From Planctobacterium marinum (GTDB lineage Bacteria > Pseudomonadota > Gammaproteobacteria > Enterobacterales > Alteromonadaceae), in assembly GCF_020687805.1 (NCBI RefSeq), contig NZ_JAJEWQ010000003.1, positions 671,736-735,735 on the forward strand: a stretch of 64,000 bases of DNA. The letters are read 5' to 3'. The notes under the pieces were generated by a model that worked only from the letters and a program-made list of their open reading frames with translations, made no database searches and was not told the DNA's origin. The position numbers and the translations under genes are program-made. Of the stretch, positions 9,779 to 18,612 are shown piece after piece; the stretch's first letter is position 1, and every line of letters begins with the position of its first letter.

Positions 9779-10690
9779 CTAGCCTTGGTTTAATCGCTTA
9801 CTGGCAATAATCGTGATCCCTGACTCATCTAAAAAGCACCTCTGCACTTCTAAATCGGCTTTTTGACAATAACTGTTTATCTCTTCCGGGGTATGTCGAT
9901 GGCAATTTGTAGGCCGAAACCAATCAAAGTTTATGTGATTCATTTCATCTATTGTGTATTCGGGACGGTAATACATTTTGCATATTTTATAGAAGAATAG
10001 CCTTTGTAAATTTTGCTTACCGGCCTTTATTCCCAAATAGGGAATATCTTGAGGCACGTCTATTTCAATATCTAAATCACCCAAAATCTGTCCCAATTTA
10101 GTCAGGGGTTCGAGTGCTTTCCAGGCATCTTCATCAGACATAGAAGATAGATGTTCACGTATCAAATCGTCGGTGAACTCTCGCACAGGGGCTTTTTTGC
10201 GATAAACATAAAACATAAAACTGCCGCCGGGCTTTAAATGAGTCGCTAGCTTACAAATAGCATTTTCGACACAATCAGTATGATGCAAAACACCTTCTGA
10301 GAAAATAATATCAAAAAGGCCCAACTCATCAGGAATAGATTCCAGCGGCGACTTTAAAAAACTAGCAGTTATAGATTTTTCTAAAAACCTCTGTCTAGCA
10401 ACCTCCACTGAATCAGATATATCGATCCCCGTATAGTCATGTTTGTCCAAAAATGATTCGAATAACAAAAGGCCAGAACCGCCTGCGCCGCAACCAGCAT
10501 CAAGAACCCTTTTCTTTCCACCAGAGAATAATTCTTCAAGCCTAGCGTGGTCATTATCGAAATATTTCTCCATCAACCAGCGGCGCCATTCTGTTTGTAC
10601 CGCCTCTGACTCATAGGTATCTCGTTTTTGCCACTTAAACTTAAACGTTTCTTGGGTTTGTTTTTGCTCTTTGGATAAGGTTTCAGCCAT
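9779..10690 (-). CDS. class I SAM-dependent methyltransferase
   Basis: A 303-aa methyltransferase with motif I VLDAGCGAGGSG at residues 62-73, the acidic residue in YTGIDISDS, FDIIFSEGVLHHTD, and the HLKPGGSFMFYVY segment. The long C-terminal part (after residue 190) is typical of enzymes acting on larger substrates. The start overlaps the asparagine synthase gene by 8 nt. Substrate unknown; presumably an island glycan intermediate. Confidence 0.82.
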   Translation of the reverse strand: MAETLSKEQKQTQETFKFKWQKRDTYESEAVQTEWRRWLMEKYFDNDHARLEELFSGGKKRVLDAGCGAGGSGLLLFESFLDKHDYTGIDISDSVEVARQRFLEKSITASFLKSPLESIPDELGLFDIIFSEGVLHHTDCVENAICKLATHLKPGGSFMFYVYRKKAPVREFTDDLIREHLSSMSDEDAWKALEPLTKLGQILGDLDIEIDVPQDIPYLGIKAGKQNLQRLFFYKICKMYYRPEYTIDEMNHINFDWFRPTNCHRHTPEEINSYCQKADLEVQRCFLDESGITIIASKRLNQG

Positions 10691-12557
10691 GTGTTAACAA
10701 TTCCTCCACATTTAATAAAGACCAAATCAACAAACGGCGATTTTGACTGCCACTGAAGTGTTCCTCTAGCAGTGTATTTACCGCTCTTTTGTCCAGATAT
10801 TGATAGATATTGGCTTGGTCGTTACAAAGTTTCCGTCTAACGAAATCAATGCTGTCGCCTTTGAACCAACTAGAATCCGGAGAACTGAAACCTTGTTTAA
10901 TAGCATCAGTAATTTCCGAAGGAATATAACGTCGCATCACATCCCTAAGCATTTTCTTTCCATCACGTGTTTTTGAATAATATTGGCTTTGTTTATCACC
11001 AAATTCATTTTCATTCACCCGAATAACTTCATCCAGGTTACTCAATTTAAAATTAACCGGGCAGTTCATAGCAAAGTCCACCAAATCATTATCCAGAAAT
11101 GGGACTCGGGTTTCTAATCCATGAGCCATACTGAGTTTATCTTCGACTAATAACAAACCATGCAAAAAGGTTTTAGCTTCAAAATACATGGAATGATTAA
11201 TGTAATCTTGGGGCCTTTCTAGATACAAATCATGATTTTGAAATACATCTCGGAAGATATCTCTTGTCCAAACCTCAGAAACCTCATCCCAAATTGGCGA
11301 AAAAACTTTTTTGATTTCTTTATTGGGGATAAGTCTTTGCCAAAATAGATAGTACTGATCAATGTAATGCTCAAAATCTCTATTTACAGCTGCCCGATAA
11401 TATCGCCAGGGGTATCCGGCAAAAAGCTCGTCACCTCCAGCCCCAGATAGTGCAACTTTTACAAATTTACTTGCTAATTGAGCGGTATAAAAATTTGGAT
11501 AGCTCTGGCCAACTCGCGGCTCTTCAAGGTGATATGCAAAACGAGTCAAACAACGTTCCATATCACCAGATTTCAAAACCATCTCGTAATGTTCAGTCTT
11601 GAACAACGCACTCATAGCTTCAGCTTTTATTCGCTCGTCGTAGGTCAGCTCCATTCCAGAAGCAGAACTAAGATCAAAACCACAAGTAAATGTTTTTATA
11701 TATGGTAAATGCTTTGCTGCAAGGGCAGTCAATGTTCCAGAGTCCATACCACCTGAAAGATAAGCCCCTACTTCAACATCGCTTACCAATTGTCTGGATA
11801 CTGCCTGCAGTATTAAACGGTCCAACTCCTCTCTATACTCTTTATAATCGCAAACATAATCAGGCTCTTTAAAAGCGAAGTCCCAATATTGTATTGCTTT
11901 TAGGCGAGGTTTTCGTTGTTTTAGATCCAATGTTGCATAATGACCCGCTGGTAGAATCTTGATGTCCTGCTCAAAAGTACGATCTGTAAAAATGTTCTGA
12001 AATGTAAAGTATTCGAGCAACGCTTTTTTATCCAGAGACGAGCGATAGCCCGGATGTGCTTTTATAGCTTTTTGTTCAGAGCCAAAACTAAACCCCTCTC
12101 CTTGCTCGCAATAGTATAACGGTTTGATTCCATATCGATCGCGAGCAATGAGCAATGTTTTATCCTTTCGATCCCACAGAGCTAATGCAAACATACCGTT
12201 AAATTTATTTAGTGCCGTCGTACCCCATTCGATCAAGGAATTGAGCACAACTTCGGTATCGCTATCACTGCGAAACCAATACCCCAACTTTTCCAGATCA
12301 GCTCTCAATTCCCGATAGTTATAAAGCTCACCATTGTAGGATAATACATAACGATGCTCTACAGACACCATCGGCTGTGAAGCAGCTTCGCTTAGGTCGA
12401 TAATCGCAAGGCGCCGGTGCCCCAACGCCACATTTCCTTCCAGCCAATGTCCCTCCCCGTCAGGTCCACGGTGCGCAATTGAATCCGTCATCGCAACGAT
12501 TGCTTTTAATTTAGTTTCCTCACCATTGAGGTTTAAGTACCCCGCTATTCCACACAT
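10683..12557 (-). CDS. asparagine synthase (glutamine-hydrolysing) family amidotransferase
   Basis: A 624-aa two-domain amidotransferase. The N-terminal class II glutaminase begins MCGIAG with Cys2 as nucleophile and contains SHRGPDGEG-type and SYNGELYNY motifs. The ATP-pyrophosphatase domain follows with LSGGMDS near residue 265. In housekeeping form it makes asparagine, but homologues in polysaccharide clusters (WbpS type) amidate uronic acids. Its position among sugar genes favours that role, by inference. It overlaps the aminotransferase upstream by 13 nt and the methyltransferase downstream by 8 nt. Confidence 0.85.
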   Translation of the reverse strand: MCGIAGYLNLNGEETKLKAIVAMTDSIAHRGPDGEGHWLEGNVALGHRRLAIIDLSEAASQPMVSVEHRYVLSYNGELYNYRELRADLEKLGYWFRSDSDTEVVLNSLIEWGTTALNKFNGMFALALWDRKDKTLLIARDRYGIKPLYYCEQGEGFSFGSEQKAIKAHPGYRSSLDKKALLEYFTFQNIFTDRTFEQDIKILPAGHYATLDLKQRKPRLKAIQYWDFAFKEPDYVCDYKEYREELDRLILQAVSRQLVSDVEVGAYLSGGMDSGTLTALAAKHLPYIKTFTCGFDLSSASGMELTYDERIKAEAMSALFKTEHYEMVLKSGDMERCLTRFAYHLEEPRVGQSYPNFYTAQLASKFVKVALSGAGGDELFAGYPWRYYRAAVNRDFEHYIDQYYLFWQRLIPNKEIKKVFSPIWDEVSEVWTRDIFRDVFQNHDLYLERPQDYINHSMYFEAKTFLHGLLLVEDKLSMAHGLETRVPFLDNDLVDFAMNCPVNFKLSNLDEVIRVNENEFGDKQSQYYSKTRDGKKMLRDVMRRYIPSEITDAIKQGFSSPDSSWFKGDSIDFVRRKLCNDQANIYQYLDKRAVNTLLEEHFSGSQNRRLLIWSLLNVEELLTHG

Positions 12558-13717
12558 AGTGATTCTAGGGAACTGTTAAGCAAATCGAAAATATTGACAA
12601 TGTAATTACAATCCGACTCGGTCATTTTGTTATGCAAAGGGATAGCCATTGCGTTCTCATGGCAATGTTGTGCACCTGGAAAATCTTCGGGCTTATAACC
12701 AAAGTGCTTTAGATAATAACCCTGCATATGGACAGCATGCGTGCCAGGCCGTGTAGATACACCTTTTTCCTGCATAATCTCCATGATCTGATTTCGACTT
12801 AACGGGGCCTTTTCTGGTAAAACATGTACTACATATGACTGCCAACCGTGCTGAATATTTTCACCTTGGAAAGGTAAAACTAGCCAGTCGTACTTAGACA
12901 GTTTGTCGTTATATATACTTGCGAGTTGTTGACGTTGGCACAATAGAGTTTTTAATCTCGATAACTGCACCACACCCACAGCTCCCTGAATATCTGTCAT
13001 TCGATAATTGAAACCCAACAAGTTAAAATCAGACAAAATATGGGGTTTAGGTCCCAAGTGCCTGGCTTCTTCTGAAATTTCCGCACCGTGATTTCTAAGT
13101 TTAGTGAGTAATTCCGCTAATTCCGCGTCCCGAGTAAGTATCATGCCCCCTTCGCCTGTCGTAATGACCTTTCTGGGATGTAGCGAAAAAGCCGCGGCAT
13201 CACTGTGTGTACCGGCGAAATCACCATTGATAGATGCGCCTGTAGCACAAGCTGCATCTTCAATAATTCGGACATGAGAAGGTAGTACCTGTCGAACAGC
13301 AGCTACATCAACACACAAGCCAAATAAGTGAACCACAATAACGGCTTTGGTTTTGTCAGTTACATTTAACTTGAGTAGCTCGGGGGTCACATTATTCGTT
13401 TTTGGGTCTACATCCACCATGACAGGATTAGCACCACAATACAAAATAACATTTACAGTTGAAATCCATGTAAAAGCTGGTACGAGAACATCATCCCCTG
13501 GTCCAATGCCCATTGCAACTAACAGTAAATGTAGGGAAGTGGTACAACTGGTTGTTGCAATACCAAATGGTGCTTTATGATACTCCGCAAAGCGTCTCTC
13601 AAACTCAGCAACCTTCGGCCCTTGGGTTAACCACCCCGTTTCAAATGACTCCCTGGTTGCGAGCCATTCTTCCTCCCCTGCAAAAGGCGATGAAATGGCG
13701 ATGATATTTTTATTCAA
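12545..13717 (-). CDS. DegT/DnrJ/EryC1 family PLP aminotransferase
   Basis: A 390-aa sugar aminotransferase of the DegT/DnrJ/EryC1/StrS family. Visible are TTSCTTSLHL, DVLVPAFTWIS, IIEDAACATGAS and the PLP lysine in SLHPRKVITTGEGG. It converts a keto-sugar nucleotide to the amino sugar using glutamate. I prefer the TTG at 13717 as start: CAGGAG lies about 8 nt upstream and the start overlaps the preceding stop (TTGAATAA). A longer reading from 13747 would overlap the epimerase by 38 bp. The epimerase upstream may supply its keto substrate or epimerise its product. Confidence 0.85.
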   Translation of the reverse strand: MNKNIIAISSPFAGEEEWLATRESFETGWLTQGPKVAEFERRFAEYHKAPFGIATTSCTTSLHLLLVAMGIGPGDDVLVPAFTWISTVNVILYCGANPVMVDVDPKTNNVTPELLKLNVTDKTKAVIVVHLFGLCVDVAAVRQVLPSHVRIIEDAACATGASINGDFAGTHSDAAAFSLHPRKVITTGEGGMILTRDAELAELLTKLRNHGAEISEEARHLGPKPHILSDFNLLGFNYRMTDIQGAVGVVQLSRLKTLLCQRQQLASIYNDKLSKYDWLVLPFQGENIQHGWQSYVVHVLPEKAPLSRNQIMEIMQEKGVSTRPGTHAVHMQGYYLKHFGYKPEDFPGAQHCHENAMAIPLHNKMTESDCNYIVNIFDLLNSSLESLCVE

Positions 13718-14690
13718 CGGAAAACTCCTGAGCCAGTCGCCAATCAATAAGCTGTTTTAAGCCATCTTCAAGGCTAATTTGATAGTTAAATCCTAAATCC
13801 TGGCTGGCGGCTATGGGACATCCAATTCGATTTTGCACCAAACGCCGAGCATCTTCCTCCGAATAAGGTTTGAATTGAATTGCTAAATCGGAGTCTCGTA
13901 AATTCAAAATTAATTCACAAAGCTCCCTAATAGTTGTCTGGACCCCGGTCCCGACATTATAAAACTGATCTGTTGCCGCAGATTCCAACGCCAATACATT
14001 GCATCGGGCAACATCCTGCACGCTAATAAAGTCGTAAGCCTGACTGCCATCCCCATTGATGATTGGCGTCTCATTTGCGTCAATTTTATTCAGCATAATT
14101 GGAATAACACCCGTATAAGCTGCTGTTTGATCTTGGTGAGGCCCATAAACATTCATATAACGAAGCCCGACATAATCAAGGCCATAGCGATCAAACATTG
14201 CGCGGCACATTGCTTCTCCAGCAATCTTCGTCGCGCCATAAAAATTACGGTTGTTGAAAGGATGCGCTTCGGTCATCGGCACTTCCGTTGCGTCACCATA
14301 GACCGATGCCGAAGACGAATAAACCAGCTTCTCGATATTATTATTGACGCAAGCTTCAAGTACATTAAACGTTCCTTGAATATTCACATCAAAAGCTGTT
14401 CTGGGGAAGTCCCGACAATGTAAAAGCCACATTGCAGCGAGATGAATAACACAATCATGCCCTTTTACAGCGTCATTTAGTATGTCGACTTCCCTAACAT
14501 CCCCCCCATTTGGGTAAATACTGCATCGTGGATCTTTTAGGCTTCCCAATAAATACTCACGTTTTCCTCTGGCAAAATTATCGTATACTGTTACCGCTCC
14601 AACGTCAGTCTTTAATAACTCCTGGACTACGTGACTCCCAATAAAGCCTGCCCCACCGATCACCAAAACCTTTTTGTCTTTTAATCTCAA
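13710..14690 (-). CDS. NAD-dependent UDP-sugar epimerase/dehydratase
   Basis: A 326-aa extended SDR close to UDP-glucose 4-epimerase and WbpP-type enzymes. It has GGAGFIG near residue 13, YSSSASVYGD, the catalytic FYGATK (YxxxK) and RYMNVYGPHQD. It likely epimerises a UDP-hexosamine or related sugar. It is the first gene after a 132-bp gap and may start its own transcript. Precise substrate is not readable. Confidence 0.82.
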   Translation of the reverse strand: MRLKDKKVLVIGGAGFIGSHVVQELLKTDVGAVTVYDNFARGKREYLLGSLKDPRCSIYPNGGDVREVDILNDAVKGHDCVIHLAAMWLLHCRDFPRTAFDVNIQGTFNVLEACVNNNIEKLVYSSSASVYGDATEVPMTEAHPFNNRNFYGATKIAGEAMCRAMFDRYGLDYVGLRYMNVYGPHQDQTAAYTGVIPIMLNKIDANETPIINGDGSQAYDFISVQDVARCNVLALESAATDQFYNVGTGVQTTIRELCELILNLRDSDLAIQFKPYSEEDARRLVQNRIGCPIAASQDLGFNYQISLEDGLKQLIDWRLAQEFSVE

Positions 14691-14822
14691 TCTACTACCC
14701 CAACTTGATGACCCAAAAATCGAAAATTGTACCTTAATAGTGTTATCGGACTATTATTCCTAATTTTGAATTTAATGCTCATATATTGCATTACAATGAG
14801 GGCACGCTGGTTTCAAAATTAG

Positions 14823-16319
14823 TTACGCTCTGTAAACCACAAAGTAAAAGTCTTCGTACACCAACTCAAACTCTGAGAAGTCGTAATAATCTGCATGTGA
14901 ACTTAGCGCTTTTTTGTCACAAACAATATGTGTCAAGCCATATGCCGAAACATTTCTCGTTAAATCTCGATTGAGGTACGGATATTGATAAATGTATTTG
15001 TCCCACAAGGATTCATCGGCCAGGCCTCCAGGTTGCCACCAAAATGTTTTGCACCCCGTCCGCGCATTCAAATCCGCCCCCAATCTCATGGTAACAGGAA
15101 AAACAACTGACTTTTCATCTATCTTACAGGCTACAATCATTTCATCTATAGTGGTAAACCCTACGACTTTCTTCATACGAGTGAAAATTAGAAATATTAT
15201 AAATGAAGTGAGAAAATAGCCCCAGAAAAAGCCCCAATCAGGTTGCTGAAGCAACCAATCAACAATGACATAAAATGATAATAAGTAAGTGGGATATTCT
15301 ATATAACGATATGATTCACCAATAAAAGACAGTTGCGGAAAAGATATGAAAAAGTAACAAAGAAATGGCACCGTAAAAAAAACAACCCAAATGATATCTA
15401 CATCATAAACCAGTATTAGACCTAATGAGAAAAAGTAATGAAAATTCAGAAGTACAGTGCGCAATGGCTCACCATTGAGCTTTAAAATTTTACTTTTACT
15501 AAACTGAACCAGTGACATCTTATGTGTTTTAGAGTGACGAACTTTTTGCCAGTACCTTTTTAGGTATTCCACCTGTAAATAAACGGACCTTAAGTGATAC
15601 TTCCCCTCCCACAAAACCGGAAGAAAAATGCTAATCGCAAGGTGATAAACAAAAAACATCTCTTGCAAAAGACAGAACAATACAATGTCAAAAATCACTA
15701 CCACTTGACGGGCGAATATTGAACTACTAAATGCCATGGCACCAAATAGCACGGAGAAAGACCACCATAAGTTAAGAGATTGTAAACCTCCTGTCTTATC
15801 TTCGCCGATGTTGCTGACATATAAAAATTGAAATAAATAACTTGCACTGCATAGTAGCAACCCAAAATAACGTTCGCTAAACTTTAAATAGGCAATATTA
15901 GGTCCAGTGAAAATTGTATTTATTGGACTAATAAGAAACAACGTCAAGGCTACCCAAGCTGCGCTATTACTTGATGGATTGTTACTTGGGTCAATTGAAA
16001 ATTGTAACACCTCCTGTGTGAAAAACATCCAAGTCACCGCAATTAAAAACAATATAAGATTTGGAAAGTAAGGTATCTTTCGCACGAAAGAAGGCTTTAG
16101 AAATAAGAAGAAGCGGTGAAAACCCAATGGATAATGCATTGGACCCGGTATCAGGTAACGTGCAACTTTTTTCGCATAAAATTGTTTTTTCACCGCCTCA
16201 AAAATCGATATGTGAACCGAAGAATCTCCGACGAATCCTCTTTTAAACCAAGAACGATAAAGTCGTAAAAGCAACAATCTTTGAACAATGGCTAACAACA
16301 ATGCCAAGCATAAGAACAT
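14823..16319 (-). CDS. multi-spanning membrane protein, possible GT-C glycosyltransferase
   Basis: A 498-aa integral membrane protein of about ten hydrophobic segments. The first is at residues 1-20; others include FLIAVTWMFF, WVALTLFLISPI, a run around residues 190-240 and FFFSLGLILVYD. A soluble C-terminal domain of about 110 residues ends FELVYEDFYFVVYRA. This layout, many transmembrane helices plus a soluble tail, resembles GT-C mannosyltransferases or glycan polymerases, but no family motif is clear. In context it could use a polyprenyl-linked sugar. It is the only clearly membrane-embedded glycan protein in the window; no Wzx flippase is seen. Confidence 0.6.
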   Translation of the reverse strand: MFLCLALLLAIVQRLLLLRLYRSWFKRGFVGDSSVHISIFEAVKKQFYAKKVARYLIPGPMHYPLGFHRFFLFLKPSFVRKIPYFPNLILFLIAVTWMFFTQEVLQFSIDPSNNPSSNSAAWVALTLFLISPINTIFTGPNIAYLKFSERYFGLLLCSASYLFQFLYVSNIGEDKTGGLQSLNLWWSFSVLFGAMAFSSSIFARQVVVIFDIVLFCLLQEMFFVYHLAISIFLPVLWEGKYHLRSVYLQVEYLKRYWQKVRHSKTHKMSLVQFSKSKILKLNGEPLRTVLLNFHYFFSLGLILVYDVDIIWVVFFTVPFLCYFFISFPQLSFIGESYRYIEYPTYLLSFYVIVDWLLQQPDWGFFWGYFLTSFIIFLIFTRMKKVVGFTTIDEMIVACKIDEKSVVFPVTMRLGADLNARTGCKTFWWQPGGLADESLWDKYIYQYPYLNRDLTRNVSAYGLTHIVCDKKALSSHADYYDFSEFELVYEDFYFVVYRA

Positions 16320-16385
16320 AGTTTTCTCGTTAATTATGCATTAGCTGAAACGGTAATACATCTGAACATCCGCGTTATTTCAGAA

Positions 16386-16757
16386 TCAACAAACATGAAT
16401 AATTTTGTCTCTTTCAATTCCATAATTCTCCAATAATGTATTTTTAATGGAGTCAGCCCAAACAGCAGAAGCTATTACAACTGGCAAATGTTGGTATTGT
16501 TTAACTTGATCCGGCATACAAATTTGCAGTCCATGAATTTTATAATTGTAATCATTTGCATTCTTATCAAACCAAGCTAACACTCCAATATTATTGTCGC
16601 GCAACAAATGAAAAACTTCTTGCCCCAACTCCCCAGCTCCATACAGGCACACTTTTGTTAGATTAAGTTTTCGACATAAAAAGACTAACTGTTCCGCATC
16701 TCCATCTATAAAGCGTATCATTCTGGCCTTGAGAAGAGTAAAAAAATCAATTGTCAC
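16386..16757 (-). CDS. small standalone Rossmann-like domain protein
   Basis: A 123-aa protein of one nucleotide-binding-like domain: KVCLYGAGELGQEV (GxGxxG-type loop), WFDKNAND where the second strand ends in an acidic residue, VVIASAVWADSI, and a C-terminal strand DKIIHV. It matches in layout the 118-aa protein at 22950-23306 and the N-terminal parts of the proteins at 32061-33335 and 33398-34303. It resembles the N-terminal domain of PglD-type acetyltransferases without the catalytic helix, so function is unknown. It overlaps the glycosyltransferase upstream by 11 nt. Confidence 0.6.
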   Translation of the reverse strand: MTIDFFTLLKARMIRFIDGDAEQLVFLCRKLNLTKVCLYGAGELGQEVFHLLRDNNIGVLAWFDKNANDYNYKIHGLQICMPDQVKQYQHLPVVIASAVWADSIKNTLLENYGIERDKIIHVC

Positions 16758-17880
16758 AGTGAATTGTCCTTGCTATTTCAATAGGATCATGCCACTTTTC
16801 TGCATATTTTCTGCTCGCTACAGCTAACTCTTGACGTTTCTTTAGATCCATTGTTATCAAGTTTTTGATATCTTTTTTAAGGGTCTCTGGGTTTATATTT
16901 ATAATGGGTAAGTCTTCCCTCATTTTTTCAGGGATGTGTACTAGATCTTCCTCTCGAATATAGGCCGCGGCAACCTTACCCATAGCCATTAATTCCAGTG
17001 CTAGAGCCCCATACCAACCAGCATAAATTTGCTCGATTATTATATCTGCCTGTTTGTAAACATCTTTAGCAACTTGATGTGGAAGGTTTTCAACTAAAAG
17101 CAATTCAAACTCTACCCCTTCCGATTTAATTTCTTCCAAAGCTGATAATATCGCTTCAGTACCCTTGATGCCTCGATGAGAAGGTGCATGAAGGACTTTT
17201 ATCGTTCCATTTCCCTGACCAATCATCGGAAAATCAACAGGATTAACACTGGCATAGCCAATAAATTTAGTACCAGATGGTAATACCCAACAAAGATCTG
17301 GGTTCACAGTATAAACCTGATCTGCCAGTTCAAAAAATTTGCGGATCCACTTTTTTTTTAATTGATCTTTATGTCTAGAGAAATAATCCGCTCCAACATG
17401 GTGCGCAAACGTATGCTTGAAATGAGTTCGACAATAATCACCTTGTCTAGCGTCACTCCCTTGATAAGTTACAGTAACTTTACACCCCCAAACCTTTGCC
17501 CATTTCACATCCCAGAATTCAAATGGTGCTGTAATCACATTCCACAATTTCTTTTTCCACTTATGGACTCCTGTATCCCCATCATTTATTGGAACCCTTG
17601 ATGGAGCAAGACTTGCGCCAAATGAATAATGTACTTCGTCATATCGAAAGGGAATAAGCATTGCCCAATAGAGCTTTTTAATGGGTAGTATAAGTTCTGA
17701 CCAGCGACTTTTTTTGAGCAGAATAATATCACAAGGATAGCCAAAACGGTTTCTTGAAGCGCTCATAGTATGACTTATATAGCCCAAGGATTTTTCAGCT
17801 GAACTAATCCCTTGGGGATTTCCTCCAATTGGATGAGGGCAATGCAGTATTTTTTTAACTTTATCCAGCTTATTAATCAT
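16747..17880 (-). CDS. glycosyltransferase family 4-like protein
   Basis: A 377-aa GT-B-fold glycosyltransferase. The N-terminal half has VTYQGSDARQGD, and the donor-binding half has IKVLHAPSHRGIKG, FELLLVENLPHQV and the typical acidic segment IIEQIYAGWYGALALELMAMGK. It likely transfers a sugar from a nucleotide donor onto a growing glycan on the cytoplasmic side. It lies 15 nt after the nucleotidyltransferase that may make its donor. Donor and acceptor are unknown. Confidence 0.75.
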   Translation of the reverse strand: MINKLDKVKKILHCPHPIGGNPQGISSAEKSLGYISHTMSASRNRFGYPCDIILLKKSRWSELILPIKKLYWAMLIPFRYDEVHYSFGASLAPSRVPINDGDTGVHKWKKKLWNVITAPFEFWDVKWAKVWGCKVTVTYQGSDARQGDYCRTHFKHTFAHHVGADYFSRHKDQLKKKWIRKFFELADQVYTVNPDLCWVLPSGTKFIGYASVNPVDFPMIGQGNGTIKVLHAPSHRGIKGTEAILSALEEIKSEGVEFELLLVENLPHQVAKDVYKQADIIIEQIYAGWYGALALELMAMGKVAAAYIREEDLVHIPEKMREDLPIININPETLKKDIKNLITMDLKKRQELAVASRKYAEKWHDPIEIARTIHCDN

Positions 17881-17895
17881 CGTATCACCCTGCTA

Positions 17896-18612
17896 TCACT
17901 TGAAAATAAAGTCATTCGAAACCACTTCATTTGCCAATGCTAACGACTTTGGAGTACCAATATCTATTAAAGTTTGTTCATTAACAAAACAATTGGCTCT
18001 TCCTAATAATGTAGGCAAATAGTCACGACAAACATCGTTTTCATACTCCGGCAGATGCAATACTTCCTGCAAGCAAGGTTCGCTCAAAAACATTACTGCC
18101 GCATTCGCCAAGGATCCTTCCCAAGGAGCTTCGGGTTTTTCAACATAGTTGAGTAACTCCATCTCTCTATTAATTTCGACCATTCCGCAACTTGACGGAG
18201 TGCTTGTATGGAATAGCATTAAAGTCGCTTTAACGTGTGCTGCTCGGTTCAGGAAAGTTGCTTTGAAAGCGCGCCAGTCAGTCAGGCACAAATTATCCGC
18301 GTGAGCAAAAAGAATATCTTCTCCTCGCCAAAACGAATAATTTGCTTTTAAGGTTCCTGCCGTCCCCAATAATTCAGGTTCATGAACAACCGTTACTCTA
18401 TCTATCCACTTTGACTTTCGAATATGACTTTCGACTAATTCTGCGAGGTAATGCGTATTGATAAGTACTTCTGAAAAACCATTCGTAAATAACTGTGCCA
18501 ACCAAATATCAAGAATAGGTACACCACCAACTTTCACCAAGCACTTTGGAATATGATGTGTCAATGGCTGTAGTCGAGTTCCATAACCACCAGCAACCAG
18601 AATTGCTTTCAT
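17896..18612 (-). CDS. sugar-phosphate nucleotidyltransferase (HddC/GmhC-like)
   Basis: A 238-aa nucleotidyltransferase. The N-terminal signature is MKAILVAGGYGTRLQPLT, followed by PKCLVKVGGVPILD, HADNLC with the metal-binding Asp, and a product-side segment VEKPEAPWEG. It couples a sugar-1-phosphate with an NTP. The nearest recognisable relatives are heptose-1-phosphate guanylyltransferases (HddC) and mannose-1-phosphate guanylyltransferases. The fused kinase/nucleotidyltransferase upstream (4-bp overlap) and a GmhA-like isomerase at 30262 support a heptose role by inference. Confidence 0.75.
   Translation of the reverse strand: MKAILVAGGYGTRLQPLTHHIPKCLVKVGGVPILDIWLAQLFTNGFSEVLINTHYLAELVESHIRKSKWIDRVTVVHEPELLGTAGTLKANYSFWRGEDILFAHADNLCLTDWRAFKATFLNRAAHVKATLMLFHTSTPSSCGMVEINREMELLNYVEKPEAPWEGSLANAAVMFLSEPCLQEVLHLPEYENDVCRDYLPTLLGRANCFVNEQTLIDIGTPKSLALANEVVSNDFIFK

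Noticed and set aside
14691-14822. Promoter in the gap before the epimerase gene at 13710
   Set aside because: AT-rich, but I found no box pair that stands out from the background.
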